64,000 bases of DNA from Mermis nigrescens (Eukaryota; Nematoda; Enoplea; Mermithida; Mermithidae). The DNA lies in the NCBI GenBank assembly GCA_036768485.1, contig JAVLUZ010000144.1:712281-776280 (forward strand). Reading direction: 5' to 3'. The notes below the pieces were generated by a model. It had not been told where the DNA came from. It ran no database searches and saw nothing but the letters and a program-made list of their open reading frames with translations. Made by a program: the position numbers and the translations under genes. This document shows, in pieces, positions 1 to 13,376 of the stretch (positions are counted from its first letter, which is position 1; each line of letters begins with the position of its first letter).

Positions 1-1440
1 AAGACAGAGCAAAATGGAATGAGTCGTTGCTTAATGGAAAGCACTCACAAAATGCACATAAAATAATAATTGAATAGGTAGGCACTATAAATCTTGATCC
101 TTCTATGTACAATTCGCAAATGACCATAAACAATATGTACTGTAATTTTTATTCAATCGAGCAATAAATGTGAATTTAGCCATCTAAATACCTAGATGCA
201 ATGAGGACAGCTGTTCAAGAATAATACATCTATAATATTAATTTCGAGTTGTCTGTCTGTCCGTGTGTGTGTGTGTGTGTGTGTCCAAGAAAAAAGTTTT
301 TACTGTATAATCGAGTGATCCTCATATTTTGACTCAAAAGATAATCAGGGCCCCTGATTAAGAATTTTTGTTCAAAATGGCTCCATCTGGCTCCTGAAGC
401 CCCCGGAAACGACGGATTACAATAAAAAGTTTTGGCGGCTCTTGCGGCTTAGGAAATTGCTATGGGGCAAATTTGTTATGCAACCCTAGAACTTTTAATG
501 CGCTATAGACTGGTGTAAACTACTTTACACTGCAGTGTAAACTGACGAAAAACCGTAAGAATAACTTGACTACATTTTTCCAAATATTTCGAATCGCAGC
601 GGATAAATTATATTTAAATTTAGACTGTTTGTTTATAATGTTATGGCTGACCTTTACTGTAGAATTTGAAGAAAATTCACGGATTGGTTTTTGAGATACA
701 GTAGCCCAAACAATTTAGGCTTTTTGCAAAGCACACCTTGGATGTCACTTGCAAAATTGGGCCCCAGAGCTTTCTTGGACCTCTGATTCCGAATTAACTA
801 CTCAAAATGCGCGATCTGGCGCCATAAAGCACATAGGGGACGGGTTAACAGGAAATTACGAAGGGTTCTAACAAAGATGATTAATCATTGAGATCGAGCT
901 CGAAGCAAGCCAAAATATCAAATTATGAATACTATTCTTGATGGTGCAAACTAGCATGCGTGCAATTTGATGCAAACCAACCGAAAGAAGCAAACGCGCG
1001 GCTTTAAAAGATGCTAATGCAAATTCGAATATTTCTGTTTCTAGCGGCTTATTTTGCATTTTTGCATTTGTTTACAATGAGGACAAATTTTTATGCGCAG
1101 GTTACAAAATGCTCTCTAATTGTCGTGCGGGCAGAAAAAAGCAGCAAGAAACATTAATAAGTAAGCAAGGTAAAATCAGTCGTTCTTAAGTGATCAAAGA
1201 AATCTGCTTAGCTGAAATGTTGCATTTTGGTGAACATGGTGATTTACAATAATTTAATTTGTTGAGCGAAAGGCAACCATAGCTTCTTAATGATATTTTG
1301 ACATATTGTAAGACTGAGACGTGCCAAACAATGTATATTAGAGAGTGGGTAAAGAGAAGACAGTAAAATTTAAAAGAAATAAATAAGAACAATATGATAA
1401 CATGTGTAAGACAATGACAAATAAGACATTTCTGCATATT
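1..1440. other. Intergenic, no gene seen
   Basis: AT-rich sequence with one (GT)n tract and no coding signal I can support. A TGTAAACTACTTTACACTGC palindrome-like stretch lies at about 514-533. Confidence 0.6.
263..284. repeat. (GT)n microsatellite
   Basis: Eleven GT units after GTCTGTCTGTCC. Confidence 0.95.
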
Positions 1441-1542
1441 GGTCATCGATTATATCGATCTTTTTGCAAATGGGGAGCGCAGCGACCCATTTGCAAAAAA
1501 GATTGCTCTAGCAAATGGGGCAGCGAAGCGCCCCATTTGCTA

Positions 1543-2925
1543 GTTCAAGGATAAATTTCAACAAAGGTATTTAAATAGTAAGTTTCAACCAAATTTTTCA
1601 AAGTAAGTTTCAATGAAGGTTTAAAAAAAGTAAGTTTCAACCAATTTTTTTAAAGATCATCGAGACGAAAAAATACTGCCTGCGGCACGTCCTACCTTCG
1701 CATGATTTTATTGCAATCTTGATTTACGAGTATACTGTAGCACTTTGTGCAATGTGATCCGTTCGCAGGGTTGCCAAGTAGGGGTTTTTCTCCCCCATTT
1801 TGGAGATTTTTGAGGCCATTGATGGCATTTTTTAGCAATTTCCTTTTTTTCGCGCCTATGCTTAAACATTGGTTTGGGATTTTTTTAGGCAGTTTGAGGT
1901 AAAAATTGGGGATCTTTTGACGAGCGCTGGATACGGGCCTGTAACGGAATATTTTTTCAAAAACTTAGAATTTTATGATCTTAGTGCATTGAGCATGTCG
2001 TATAACGTCTAAATAATGCGATTTTTGCGAGCTTCCGATGAATTTCCCGAGGTGCAGACCAATTCTTGTTGAATCCATCCAAGTCTTGGCGGGGAAAGGT
2101 AAAATCTGGAAATGGAAATGGAAATGCAAAAAGAAAATGGGTAAAAGCTGGAAATAAAAAATGGAAATAGAATAATGGGTAAAAGCCGGAAAATGGAAAA
2201 TGGAAACGGAAAATGAAAAATTTTCAATTTCTGGATATGGTCCCGCCTACATACACACATTCAGTCGCATCCGTACGTGGGCAGCAAGAAAGTTCTGGAG
2301 GGGGAAGGGGGGTTGCAAGATTTTTCAAAGGTAAAAAAATGGCTTTAAAAGTGGTGGTATGGCGAAAAAACACCATTTTTCGACGTTTCTCGTTGAGCAC
2401 TATCTATTGGCATCAAAAAAATTGCGAAAAAAACGAAACAAATTTTTGAAAATTGAATTCTGGGGGAGTATTTTGATTTCTGGGGGGTTATTTTGGTTTC
2501 TCGGGGGGGGGGTGCATACCCACCAAACCATCCCCCACGCCCAGGTGTAATCGCATCTAGTCACCTCGTTTCCCGATTGATTTTTAAAGCTGCTACTTTT
2601 CCCCCGTCGACTCCAATCGGCCCCAGTCAAATAAACAGACAGCTCAAAACATTACGTATTTTACAGCGGACGAGGTAACAATCACACTGACTAGATGGAT
2701 CACATTGCGCAAACTGCTACAGTATAAATCAAGATGACAATAGAATTATGCCATGCTAAAGGGTTTAGGACGTGCCGCAGGCAGTATTTTTCGTTTCGAG
2801 AATCTTTGAAAAAATTGCTTGAAAGTTACCTTTTGAAAACCTTCGCTGAAACTTACTTTTGAAAAATATGGTTGAATTTTACTATTTACATACCTTTGTT
2901 CAAACTTATCGTTGAATACCATGAT
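1543..2925. mobile_element. Fold-back element with minisatellite arms
   Basis: The arms at about 1543-1772 and 2688-2925 are reverse complements over some 220 bp. Both carry the block CTGCCTGCGGCACGTCCT and a stretch of AAGTAAGTTTCAACCAA-like units. The interior contains a family A MITE (2273-2550) and other repeats. Two short hairpins (GCAAATGGGG with its complement, 1467-1541) abut the left arm. Confidence 0.75.
2273..2550 (-). mobile_element. Family A MITE, copy 1
   Basis: Family A consensus features: CCACACCTGGGCGTGGGG at one end, ATACGTGGGCAGCA at the other, and a core with GATGCCAATGGATAGTGCTC and CGACGTTTCTC-type blocks. This copy is inverted and flanked by TCGCATCC and TCGCATCT (7 of 8 match). 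Confidence 0.88.
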
Positions 2926-3260
2926 TTAAAGTCCGGGTTTGAAATTTTTCATTGAAATTGACTTTTGAAAAAATTAGTCGAAAAACGGTTTGAAAATTTT
3001 AATTGAAAGTTCACTTTGAAAAAAATGGCTGAAAACCAGGGTTTGAAAACTTTCATTGAAAGTTACCTTTGAATGAATCGGTTTACATTAAAATTAAAAG
3101 CTATCATTGAAAATAAATTTTGAAATAAATGGTTGAAAAACCTAGTCTGAAAACTTTTATTGAAAATAAATTTTGAAAAAATTGGTTGAAAATTGATTTT
3201 AAAAACCTTCGTTGTAAGCAATTTTCGAAAAAAATCGATTAAAACTTGTACTTTGATTCA
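2790..3260. repeat. Degenerate tandem array (TGAAAGTTACTTTTGAAAAA-like)
   Basis: A unit of roughly 45-60 bp, containing TTGAAAACTTTCATTGAAAG and TTTTGAAAAAATGGTTGAAA variants, repeats about eight times. It overlaps and extends the right arm of the fold-back element. Short outliers lie at 4025-4060 and 4095-4130. Confidence 0.7.
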
Positions 3261-4500
3261 TTCGGGCACATCGATGTAGATTTTCTATTCCTGTCCTGCT
3301 CTCGCTATCTATTTACTCATTGTGTTTCCTCACGTGATTGAACAGGCCAGTTACGGCAGTATTTCACGTGTAGGTTTACAATTGTTTTATTATTTATTAT
3401 TCGATTTATTTTTAATTATTTGTATATTCTCTATTAATGTTTCTTTTTTATATATCATAATATTTATAGTATCTATAATGTTAATTCGTTTATTTCTTTA
3501 TTCAATTAATTAATTTTTCCCTTTTTATTTTTATTTTATTATTTATTTATTTATTTTTTATTATTTTTTTATGTTTTAATTTTTAATTTTTTATTTTTTT
3601 TTCAACGATGAGAGGCAGTCTAGCCGCCTAGACTGGTGCCGCTAGGTTGCAGTGACAGTCAGAGGATTAAAGGCACGAAACTGTAGCAACCTAGTTCCTC
3701 TCTGATGACCTCGCCTGTTTATATTTTTCACGTTTTTTTGTGTATTTATTCTGTATAACTCCTGCTTACTTCTCTCGTTTCACTTGAACTCTTGCACCTC
3801 GTAAAACCCGTAATTTCTCATAATATAATTTTGTGTGCTTTTTATGTACTTGTGTATATTTTATTTCTCGCGTCTTTTTGTTTCTTTTATACTAACAGCA
3901 TGCCTAATTTATTTACCTTTTATTTATTTATTTATTTATTTATTTTTTATTTTGTTTTATTTTTTTATTTTTTTAAATTTATTCTATTATTTTTTCATAT
4001 AGATGACTTTCTGTTATTATTTGAAAATTTTAATTGAAAGTAAAATTTGAAAAAACTGGTTAAAATGTTACAGCAACAAGTGTAACAAGCGTTTCGAAGT
4101 TAGTTTTCAACCAAGTTTTCAAACCGGAAGGCTCATAATTTTGAATTTCCGAGCTCATTTAGGATATCATTTGTAGAATAAATTTACGACTTTATTGAAA
4201 AACTTCATTCAAATTTTAGAGGGCAATTCGAATAACAGTATGCATTTGGCTTGCATAAGTTCATTGAATAACCAAATTGTCTGGAGCTTGTAATGTTTTT
4301 TTTATGCTAGACGGATCATTATATTGAAAAAATGGTTGATTGCATTTTGAATTAAGCCGTTGAAACTATTGCTTTATTTGAAAAGTTTGATTGAAAGTCT
4401 CGATTTTGTAGTGAATGAACCATTTTTTCATACGATCTTTTACGGCTTTCCGTAAGCACTGGATGAAAAGCCAATCTTTAATCTTTTCTTCAAAAGCTTT
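3260..4500. other. T-rich intergenic stretch
   Basis: Long T/A-rich runs with (TATT)n near 3537-3570 and 3922-3950. A GC-richer island lies at 3600-3720 with CTAGCCGCCTAGACTGG. No gene seen. Confidence 0.55.
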
Positions 4501-4514
4501 ATTGGCCTTATGCT

Positions 4515-4605
4515 GGCTATTTGAATATGCTGGGGGGACCAAGTCCAAAAGGCAAAAAAAGCACAAAATAACGTGTAAGAAGTCCGATTTTTCTGAATTT
4601 GGGGG
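4515..4605 (-). mobile_element. Family F repeat, inverted fragment
   Basis: It is the reverse of part of the repeat at 36655-36860 and ends where family A copy 2 begins. Confidence 0.5.
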
Positions 4606-4613
4606 TCCGGACC

Positions 4614-4868
4614 ATACGTTGGCAGCAAGAAAATTCTGGGGGTTGCAAGTTTTTCAAAGGTCAAAAAATGGTCTTAAAAATGGTGGTTGGCGAAAAAACA
4701 CCATTTTTCGACGTTTCTCATCGAGCAGTATCCATTGATATCCAAAAATTGCGAAAAAACGAAAAAATATTTAAAAACTGAATTCTGGGGGGGGGTATTT
4801 TGATTTCTTGGGGTTATTTTGGTTTGTCGGGGGTGCATACCCCCCCAATCCCCCACGCCCAGGTGTGG
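4614..4868 (-). mobile_element. Family A MITE, copy 2
   Basis: A full-length inverted copy of about 255 bp, flanked by TCCGGACC (4606-4613) and TCGGGACC (4869-4876). Confidence 0.88.
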
Positions 4869-4900
4869 TCGGGACCCCTATCCCCCAGAGCTACATGCCT

Positions 4901-4990
4901 GACCATCTGAATATGCTGATCATCTGAATATGCTGGCCATCTGAACTAGGCTGGCCATTTGAATACGCTGGCCATCTGAATACGCTGGCC
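4901..4990. repeat. 17-bp tandem repeat (GGCCATCTGAATACGCT)
   Basis: Five units with 17-18 bp spacing lie just after family A copy 2. Confidence 0.88.
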
Positions 4991-4994
4991 AAGT

Positions 4995-6025
4995 GTCCCC
5001 TACCCAAACAATGAGGCCTTATGATAGTCCGAAAATTCTCAAGGTCGAAAAAAAACTAAAAATTGATGGCTAATAGCTAGACTGGCTAACAAATATAGCC
5101 TGTTCCTTATTTTTATTTCTAATTTAATTTCTAATTTTTCATGCCATTGATTGACGTTTCATGCGATAAATATCAAAAATTATTCTATCCAATTAAATAA
5201 TGTTTAATCCTTTTTAATCTATAAACGATTTCGCAATCATTCAAGCTTCATAAAAATGAATACATGAGAAAACATTTAACTACATCGCTCACCAGAAACC
5301 TGGAAAAACAGGAAAAAAATCATCGGGAACGGAAAAATCATCATTGCAAGCAACAACGAATTGTTTCGGTCAATTAAGATTTCCAAGTTGTCTAAAATGT
5401 AAATAAACAACCCTGGGTTGAGCGGTTTTCGTAAAAATAAGTTACAATCGCCGAATTGAAGGCATATATGGACCACATATTTAATTATTTAGAAAGTGAC
5501 GGTGACACGTAAACACTGCCACTGCTTTGATGACTTTTTCGGGGGCTCGGGCGCAAAATGATCCAGAACTTATATAACTTGTTTTGGATTCATTTTTGAT
5601 GCGGTCTTTATGAACCGTAATTCAAAAAATAGTTTTACTTGCAAAATTTTATGCTCACTTATGTACCTCAAGATTTTCCGACTTTTAGTGTATTAATATT
5701 TTCACGAAATTTTAGCCAGTGAAAGTGGGCAGGTACATACCACCTATTCAAAAACAACGTGAAATAGGTCACTGAGCGTATATTTTCCAATTGTTTTCAA
5801 TTCCATGCATGCCGGATGTAAGTCATGTGTATAAATAGGCATGCGCTGGAATCACACCGAAAACATTTGCATCCCGTCGCGCATCATCCATAATTCGGAC
5901 TAAAAAAAACAAAATTGCAGAATACACACAGAGTTTTACGAATCGCTGCTGTGCTCTATACCTACTACTGAATTGAAATAATGGACTGCAGAAATAATGA
6001 TGCGCAAGTAAATAAACATACATAT
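4995..6025. other. Intergenic, nothing recognised
   Basis: AT-rich sequence without clear repeats or coding signal. Confidence 0.5.
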
Positions 6026-6033
6026 ATGGGCAT

Positions 6034-6189
6034 CAGTGGCGGATCTAAGATTTTCCTAAGGGGGGCGGTACCCCTAAGGGGGCGGAACCCTGACTTGGGC
6101 GGAAAAATTAGCCGTTTTAACCCGAAAATCGCTCAAAAAATGCTTAATTTTGCGCACTATTTGGGCCAGCCCCCCTAGATCCGCCCCTG
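6034..6189. mobile_element. 156-bp hAT MITE (CAGTGGCGGATCTA termini)
   Basis: The left end is CAGTGGCGGATCTA. The right end in reverse reads CAGGGGCGGATCTAGG. The flanks ATGGGCAT (6026-6033) and ATGGGCAC (6190-6197) agree at 7 of 8 positions. Confidence 0.85.
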
Positions 6190-6197
6190 ATGGGCAC

Positions 6198-8105
6198 ACG
6201 CAGGGGCAGGGGAGGCGCCTCCTTTGCCTAAAAATAATTTTGGAAAATTATGGAAATTGGCATCTTTTTATCGAAACATCTCAAATTTTTCTGCGCTTTG
6301 CGCCAATTCTCATTATTTTCCATAAGTTTGTCTTAGGCGCGGCCAAAAACATAGTTTTTCATTGCAATTAAGAGAAAATAAAATTTTTCATGAAAGTTTG
6401 AATTTTATGAGCTTAGTGCTTTAGAAATGTCCAGAGAATGCACTTTGTTTTGTGCTCTGGCGAACATATCCCAAACTATAAAACACCAATTTTGTACCCA
6501 TCATGAAAAAAATCCTACGTAAGTAATGATCAGCAAATGTGAATTAACATTGCTTCTACTCTGTTTTAGCATTTAGTTTTCGACGCTATTTTTGCTCAAA
6601 AAGCTTTGTTTCTGATCAGACCGGTCATGCTGAGCAATGGTGATCAAGAGAAAAAGCAAAATTTTATGCGCTGGAAAATATGACAACATTATGGCCAGAA
6701 GTGGGGAAAAAATCTAAAAACTTTTTTTACAAATGTTTGAATTAAACTGTCGTTATAGTACTTTTTACGCTATATGCGTGCACGTTTACATCAATTTTTA
6801 GGGCCATGTTTAGCTCAAAAAGGGCATTTGGACTCACAAATCTTGATTTTTTTTAGATTTTAAATTTGATTTAAGATTTTTTGACTGATTTTTGATTTTT
6901 GGAAATTTTTTTTTAACTTTCAGACTCGATTTTGGCTCTCTGGTTTGTCAGTTGGCATCTCAGTAATCCGCCTGCAGCCATTTCTGGAAGCATACATTTT
7001 TACTACGTTTTATTTTTAAGACCATCCAAAAATGAACAATCATTGAGTTTGAAGATTCTGTAACTGCGATAGTTACACCGTACGAACATTATATTGAACA
7101 CTTTATTATTACCATCGCGGAAGCAAGTTGATCACGACTTTACACCATATTGGAATCCCATGACTAGTCGAGTAGCCACCCTAGAGATGCGCTAGCTCGA
7201 GGTTATGCCTTCAGTTACCATTTTAATCCTACCTTTCCTTTCAAAATTCCATTAGGTACTTGTCCGGTAAATTAGAGTTATGTATGCGTTAAGATCAGTA
7301 GATTACTTATTTGAATTACCGCTGTAAATATGTTGATCTTATGACTTGCTTAAAAGTTAATTCAGTCTTTGTGTAATTCGTTTTGGATGATGACTAGACA
7401 TCATATACTGTATTTAATCATGCGTAGTAGTTAGTTGGAGCGGAGTTGGTAGTCGCGTGCGTTACCCCGTTGGAGCGCTTTTAGTTTTATTTTGTTTGTG
7501 CCGGCTTGCAGCCGTGCCATTGTTATTTAGCGTTATTAAAATTAGAAAAAATAACTTCCCAGTGATTGCATATATCGAGGGAAGGTCGGGCCGCGACAAG
7601 GATAGATATTTTATTTTATTCCGACTGAACTTGGGAAGGTAAACAAGGTTTAGTCTTATCTTCGACTTATTTTTGGAAAATCCCTTATCTTTTTCTCAAC
7701 CCCAAAAGTAGCTAAAATATTATTTATTCTTTTATGATGGCTGTCCAGATTAGAGCTCGCTGTTGTTCGAATCAATGTTTAGAGTGCTATACGTATTAGG
7801 AACCAAAAACTTTTCTGGAACTAAACTTGAACTGGTGAATAAGTTAAATTACCAACCTGAGAGTTGGGTGAAGGTCAACTGAACTTGCGAGTATCCCGGG
7901 ATTAGGTAGGCTCAAGCTAGGACATAGGGCGTAGCTGCTGAGACTCCCGGAAAGCGGTCAGAAACATTAGGACTGAGGGAGTCCAGGCCGTAGGTCACTA
8001 AGGGCCGTTCGGTTTAGAGTCGCACTACGCGCTTATAAAACCTGGCCAGCGCTGAGAGCAGCATAGGTACCTAAGTAACTCCCGAAGGCAAATATGAGTT
8101 CGTGA
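6198..8105. other. Intergenic, one diverged repeat
   Basis: 6390-6480 shares TTTTATGATCTTAGTG-type blocks with 1965-2005 and 27555-27640. The rest is unassigned. Confidence 0.5.
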
Positions 8106-8109
8106 CATA

Positions 8110-8368
8110 GGTAGGCAGCATCAAAATTCTGGGGGAGGGGGTGAAAAAATTTTCAAAAGGTCAAAAAATGGTCTTAAAAGTGGTCATATTGCGAAAAAAC
8201 ACCATTTTTCGACGTTTCTCATCGAGCACTATCCAATGGCATCAAAAAATCGCAAAAAAATTTCAAAATTTGAATTCTGGGGGGTATTTTGATTTATGGG
8301 TGGGGGTATTTTAACTTCTGGTGGGTGCATACCCTCCAAACCCCCCTCCCCACGCCCATGTGTGGTCG
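8110..8368 (-). mobile_element. Family A MITE, copy 3
   Basis: An inverted copy from GTAGGCAGCATCAAAATTCT to CCCACGCCCATGTGTGG. The flanking duplication is unclear. Confidence 0.82.
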
Positions 8369-9070
8369 TCCGTGCCCGTGTTGAATTAGTAGACACCGGA
8401 CAGGGGCTCAGTATTTACAATTCTCTCTTTGATCAAGGGCCAATCGAAAAGTTAAAAAATGTAGATGAAGGAGATTCTATTTAAAATCCTGCTTCTTCGA
8501 TTCGACCTTGACCTGAAAAATTATCCTTTAGTCTCGATACTTAAAACAGATCAATCTATAATCGCAATCTGTCAGCTTTTCGTGTCGGAGATAATTTTTA
8601 AAACTTATGCCCAAACTTGTGTGAAACGGACTATAAATGCACTCATGTACATATGTATATTGTTATATTTGCAAGACCTTGTATAAAAATCAGAAGATAA
8701 TTCAAGAATACGGGTGTAAAGAACTACGATAAAGTATACCCAGCTATAAACATAGTAGGCAACCTATGTATGTATATGTACATAGTAGATAGGTTTTACG
8801 CCTATAGGTATAGCCTATTTTTCAATTTAGTGCATGAATTCGTCCAGCCGGTCAAACCAATTTCTATTTCTGTAGCACCCGAATTCTTCACCGGCGACCT
8901 GAACTGAACTGAAAATAGAACAAATTTAAAAAATTAATCAAAAAAAATTTAAAAAAAATTATTCCGCCTGCTTGGTGTAGAAGAAAATTCTTAAAATTTA
9001 TGCCAAAACTTACGTAAAACAGACGATAACAATGCTGTGCCTGCCTACTTAGCAATATTCTATAGATATG

Positions 9071-9072
<2 letters not shown>

Positions 9073-9157
<85 letters not shown>
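9073..9157. repeat. (AT)n microsatellite
   Basis: About 85 bp of pure alternating TA. The YIYIYI open frames here are artefacts. Confidence 0.97.
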
Positions 9158-9160
<3 letters not shown>

Positions 9161-9332
9161 CATATGTATAGTCTCTTTCACGAAACCTGTGAACTATGTA
9201 CAATTCTTGAGTGGATGTATGTATGTACATTAATCGATTACAAAAGTTTTTAAATGCTCGCCAGATCGCTGAAAATGGATTTCTTCCGTGTACCTACAAG
9301 GTTTAATGAAGTAGACTTATTTGTGTTGTACG

Positions 9333-9543
9333 TATAGTCTGTTTCACACAAGTTTGGGCATACATTTTAAAAACTGTCCGACAATAAGACAACGGACATA
9401 CATGCAATCTAATATTCCTCGGCAAGCTTACGGATTACGAGGGACTGGTGGTATGTAATAATTATCGCAAACTGTCAGTGTCGGCTTTCACTCTGATAAA
9501 TTCTTACAAAAATGTTGCTAAAACTTGTGTGGAACAGGCTATA
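9333..9543. mobile_element. About 210-bp MITE with TATAGTCTGTTTCACACAAG ends
   Basis: The left end TATAGTCTGTTTCACACAAG and the right end in reverse TATAGCCTGTTCCACACAAG form about 24-bp inverted repeats bounded by TA. Related single ends lie at about 8590-8635 and 8998-9030. Confidence 0.7.
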
Positions 9544-9549
9544 TCTATA

Positions 9550-11070
9550 CAAGTGTAGCTTTAAAATATTTTTTGTCTTTAAAATGTCAGAGGTCAATTT
9601 CGAAAAATTTCCTTCAGACGAATCAACATTAGGATGATGAATCTAAGCATTTTTCGTTCGCTGTTGTTGTTGCTATGCGAAGCGCGTGCTATTTATGATT
9701 TAATTTTATAACCACTTACGATTCTATATATGAATAGAAGAACAAATAGGAAATGCATGCTATGTCTGTTGCACATTAAGCACAAGTCAGATTATTTACT
9801 GTTTATTCAATTTCTTAGCGCACGACGATGAATTAAAAAAAATTCTAATCATATGCGGTCTGATTATACGTAAAATGCTTAGCTCCAGATCTCGAATCTA
9901 GCTTAAGAGTCTTTTAGTACAAGTTTTACCGCAATTCGCTATTTAATAGTATAATAATGCCAGTACAGTAGAATTTAAGGCTTTTTATGAATTAATTCAT
10001 CGGAAATTCTGAAAAAACCTTGCGCCATACCGATGGTTTCGGGCAGGGGGCAGGGCCAGCGTTTTTTTTCATTTTTTGGTCTATTTGTCGACCAAAATTG
10101 AAAAAAGTGGAAAATAATTTTGGGCTTGCTGGCATTTGTGAAAAATTCTCACAATGCGAAAATGCGTTTTAGAGAGGTAGAATTTCAAAATTTTGGATTT
10201 AATTTTATTGGTAGGTACTTGTTATGGCACTTGAACACTTAATGACCTGGAGAATTTTCAGGCGAATTTCAGAATACATCCATTTTGCACATTTCAAAAA
10301 TAGCGTTTCTATGCGATTTCAAGCAGATATCTTTAACATAAAAATTGAAAAAAACAGGCGGAAAAGCCTTTGATTGACATAAACTTGAAAAAATTTATTT
10401 TTCAAGTTTCATTTCCGTCTGTTTTTCAACTTTTAAAGTAAAAAATCCTACTTGAATTTGTATAAAAATGCTATTCTCACCTTAATCGATTTTATCTTCG
10501 GGCTCTGAGCGTCTTCAGATTGGTGCCAGGGATCATATAAGCCTAAGAAAAAGATTGGGCCAAAATTGCTCCGAAGCCTAAAAAATAAATATTAAAGAGA
10601 CATAGGAAGAAAATGACGCTAGCACCCTTATTTGTCAAAATATATGTAATCCTTCCCTTTTTAACTAAACCTAACAAAAAAGAATGATAACCGGATTGCT
10701 TGCATGACTTAATTATTATAATTACTGAAGTATAAATTCTCACTCAGTTTTATATGTTGATATCCGTGCGAATCCAAACAGTCGTACGCTTTCCAGCAGT
10801 CGCTGGATAAAATTTTGCATATCAATATTTTCGAGCGTCCGAAAAATAAGTCGCGTCGAAACAAAATCTGATTTCCGCATCAATAGCCGCTGTCAATACG
10901 GTCAATTTCACTGCTTCGCCACACCTATTATATTTATAATCCGGCTCCTTCGGTACGAATTGTTAATCTTGTACCAACTGTAAGAGTTTCGCCGAATCGT
11001 CGGATAGTTCTTTAATATCTCCAAGATTAAGGAACATGCTAAGAACGCAGCAATAGCGCAGAGCATAAAC
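9550..11070. other. Intergenic with a small fold-back
   Basis: 10342-10440 holds an inverted pair (TTGAAAAAAACAGGCGGAAA and its approximate complement). No gene seen. Confidence 0.5.
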
Positions 11071-11073
11071 AAT

Positions 11074-11384
11074 CCAATATACGAAATGCGTATTACACAG
11101 CAGCACGGTAGAGCATAAACAACCTGAATAAGTAGTTCTAGCATACGAAACAAACACCTATTGCGTAAATCACTCAGTATTAAAATTTTTTGCATAGAAC
11201 AGCAACGTCGACTTCCATCCCACGTGAGAATACAATACACAAAATGCGTATTACACAGCAGCATGGCAGAGCGTAAACAACCTGAATAAGCAATTCTAGC
11301 GTACAAAACAAACCTATTATGTTAATCACTCATGATTAAAAATTTTGCATAGAAAAGCAACGTCAACTTCCACGTGAGCTCAAG
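11074..11384. repeat. Two-copy tandem duplication, about 158 bp
   Basis: Blocks AAATGCGTATTACACAGCAG, AACCTGAATAAG and CAGCAACGTCGACTTCC (CAACGTCAACTTCC) recur once at 158-bp spacing. Confidence 0.85.
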
Positions 11385-11656
11385 GTTACTAATCTAACAC
11401 CCTACAGTACATAAGGAATGGATCAGTCAGAAGTGCTCCACAAATCACCTGCTTGTGATGATAAGCACACCGTCTATCAAATGCATTAGGAACGGAGTGT
11501 TCTATCTAGGCAACAGTAAATGCGCCTAAATTCTATTTTTTGTTAATACAGTCATGTAAACTTAAATTGATTGATCACAGTGTATTCCATGCAATTTGCT
11601 TTGTGTTGCCTTCCTAATATGAGTACATAATGTTCGTTCAAGTTATACATAAAAAC

Positions 11657-12757
11657 TAGTGATGTCCTGGGCACCGGTACCGGCACCGGCGCCGGTGCCT
11701 AAGCACCGGCACCGGGCTGGTGCTAGGCTGGTACCGGCGCCGGTGCGGTGCTAGATAAAAGAAAAAATTAGTGTAAAAAGAATAATTGAAGCTCCTTTAT
11801 CACCAATTTAATGAATAAAGGTGCAAAAAGGTAGCATTTTGTTGGTAAAATCTTCTGATTAGCATAGTGAAGCATTTTGACTGAACTTCACAACAAGTCT
11901 TCGAGCTTTAAAAATGAATTATTCATTTAACAAAACACATCTTATTGAAAACATCAATTAACAGCAAGAAGCGTGGACACTAATAGATGAAGTAAATTAA
12001 AGTTAAAAACATCAACATATAGAGTGGAAAGTTCTTCTAATTCTACCATCTATAGGCAAGAAGGATGAGTACTTTCAACTTAATTTCATCAAATCCATTT
12101 TTATTTTTCCATTTCGTGAGCATAAGACCGTAAAACGCAGCTAGAATTTTAAAATAGTATTTATGCAAAACTTTTTGCTGCAAATTATTCAGAAAAAGCT
12201 TGTTAAAACTTTGTAAATGAAGTTCTAAGTCTTTTGCATTACCAATATATCCCATGTTTGTTTTCAGGGGCTTTTGAAAATGTGAAATGATTAACTCAAA
12301 TAATTTAACCTCAAAAAGTTTTTGTGGCTATTTTCATGTTTGTTTCTTACTAGTTGAATATTTAAGTAATGCACTAAAACCAAATTTCGATTTGACTAAA
12401 GAATCAACTACTGCACAAGCCAATCTTGATTGCGCTACACTTAAACTTATAATACACTATTTAACTTATTTTTCTTCGAATTTCAATTTTATTACAATTG
12501 TTTGTTTGTTTAATGCTTAAGTGAGAAATTAATATGTATTCATAAATTAAAAATAATCAAGTCGTTACTAGCCAAATGAAATTTTGCCCTGAATATGTAT
12601 ATCCGGTGAAAAATAGGTACAAATTTAACTCTTTTTGAAGAAGCATAGTACACTATATAATATGCTAATGTAGCATCGGCACCGGCACCGGTGCTGGTAC
12701 AAGGGGTACCGGCACCGGCACCGGCACCGGTAAAAAAAGCGGCACCGGACATCACTA
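11657..12757. mobile_element. hAT-like element, 1101 bp, with CCGGCACCGG ends
   Basis: The termini TAGTGATGTCC and GGACATCACTA are inverted repeats. The flanks ATAAAAAC and ATAAAACC agree at 7 of 8 positions. Both ends carry arrays of GGTACCGGCACCGG-like units (11670-11755 and 12675-12750). The interior is AT-rich with no recognised protein. It has the same plan as the 2454-bp element but a different sequence. Confidence 0.82.
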
Positions 12758-12849
12758 ATAAAACCAATAAATGCATTGTGCATAGTTACCTACATACTTA
12801 ATAAATGTTAAACGTGTGCACTTATGTACAAATCAACCTGTTGTTCTTG

Positions 12850-13191
12850 CGCCGGATTTCTCATATTCTGCTTTTTCTTACTTTAGAAGCCCAGATTTTA
12901 CTTTAAAATAACGAATTTGTCAAAAATTTTCGGCATTTCGCGCCGAATTTCTTATGTTCTACGTTTTTTCTTACCTTAGAAGACTAGATTCTACTTTAAA
13001 ATAACGAATCTGTCAAAATTTTCGGCGCTTCGCGCCGGATTTCTTAAATTTTTCATACCTTAGAAGCCCAAATTTTACTTAAAAATAAGGAATTTGTCAA
13101 AAACTTTCGGCGCTTCGCGTTGAATTTCTTATGTTCTATGTTTTTTCTTACCTTAGAAGCCCAGATTTTACTTAAAAATAGCGAATTTGTC
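12850..13191. repeat. About 91-bp tandem array with GGCGCTTCGCGCC hairpins
   Basis: Nearly four units (starts at 12850, 12941, 13033 and 13118) carry TTCTTACCTTAGAAGCCCAG and CGAATTTGTCAAAAATTTTC followed by the hairpin block. Confidence 0.88.
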
Positions 13192-13376
13192 GTTTCTTTG
13201 TGTTCAGAACGTTCATTTAATCATTATTTCGAGGTTAAGTAACTTTCTATGTCGGGTCTTACTTATAGAATTTTTGTATGCCTCATTAAAATTTTTCTGA
13301 GTTTTTTTTCAAAAAAATTTCGGTACTTATTTACTTTAACCCCTATCGAATTTTTTTCCATCTTTTTTAACATTAG

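Noticed and set aside
8888..9253. Open frames of alternating Tyr-Ile
   Set aside because: They are produced by the (AT)n tract.
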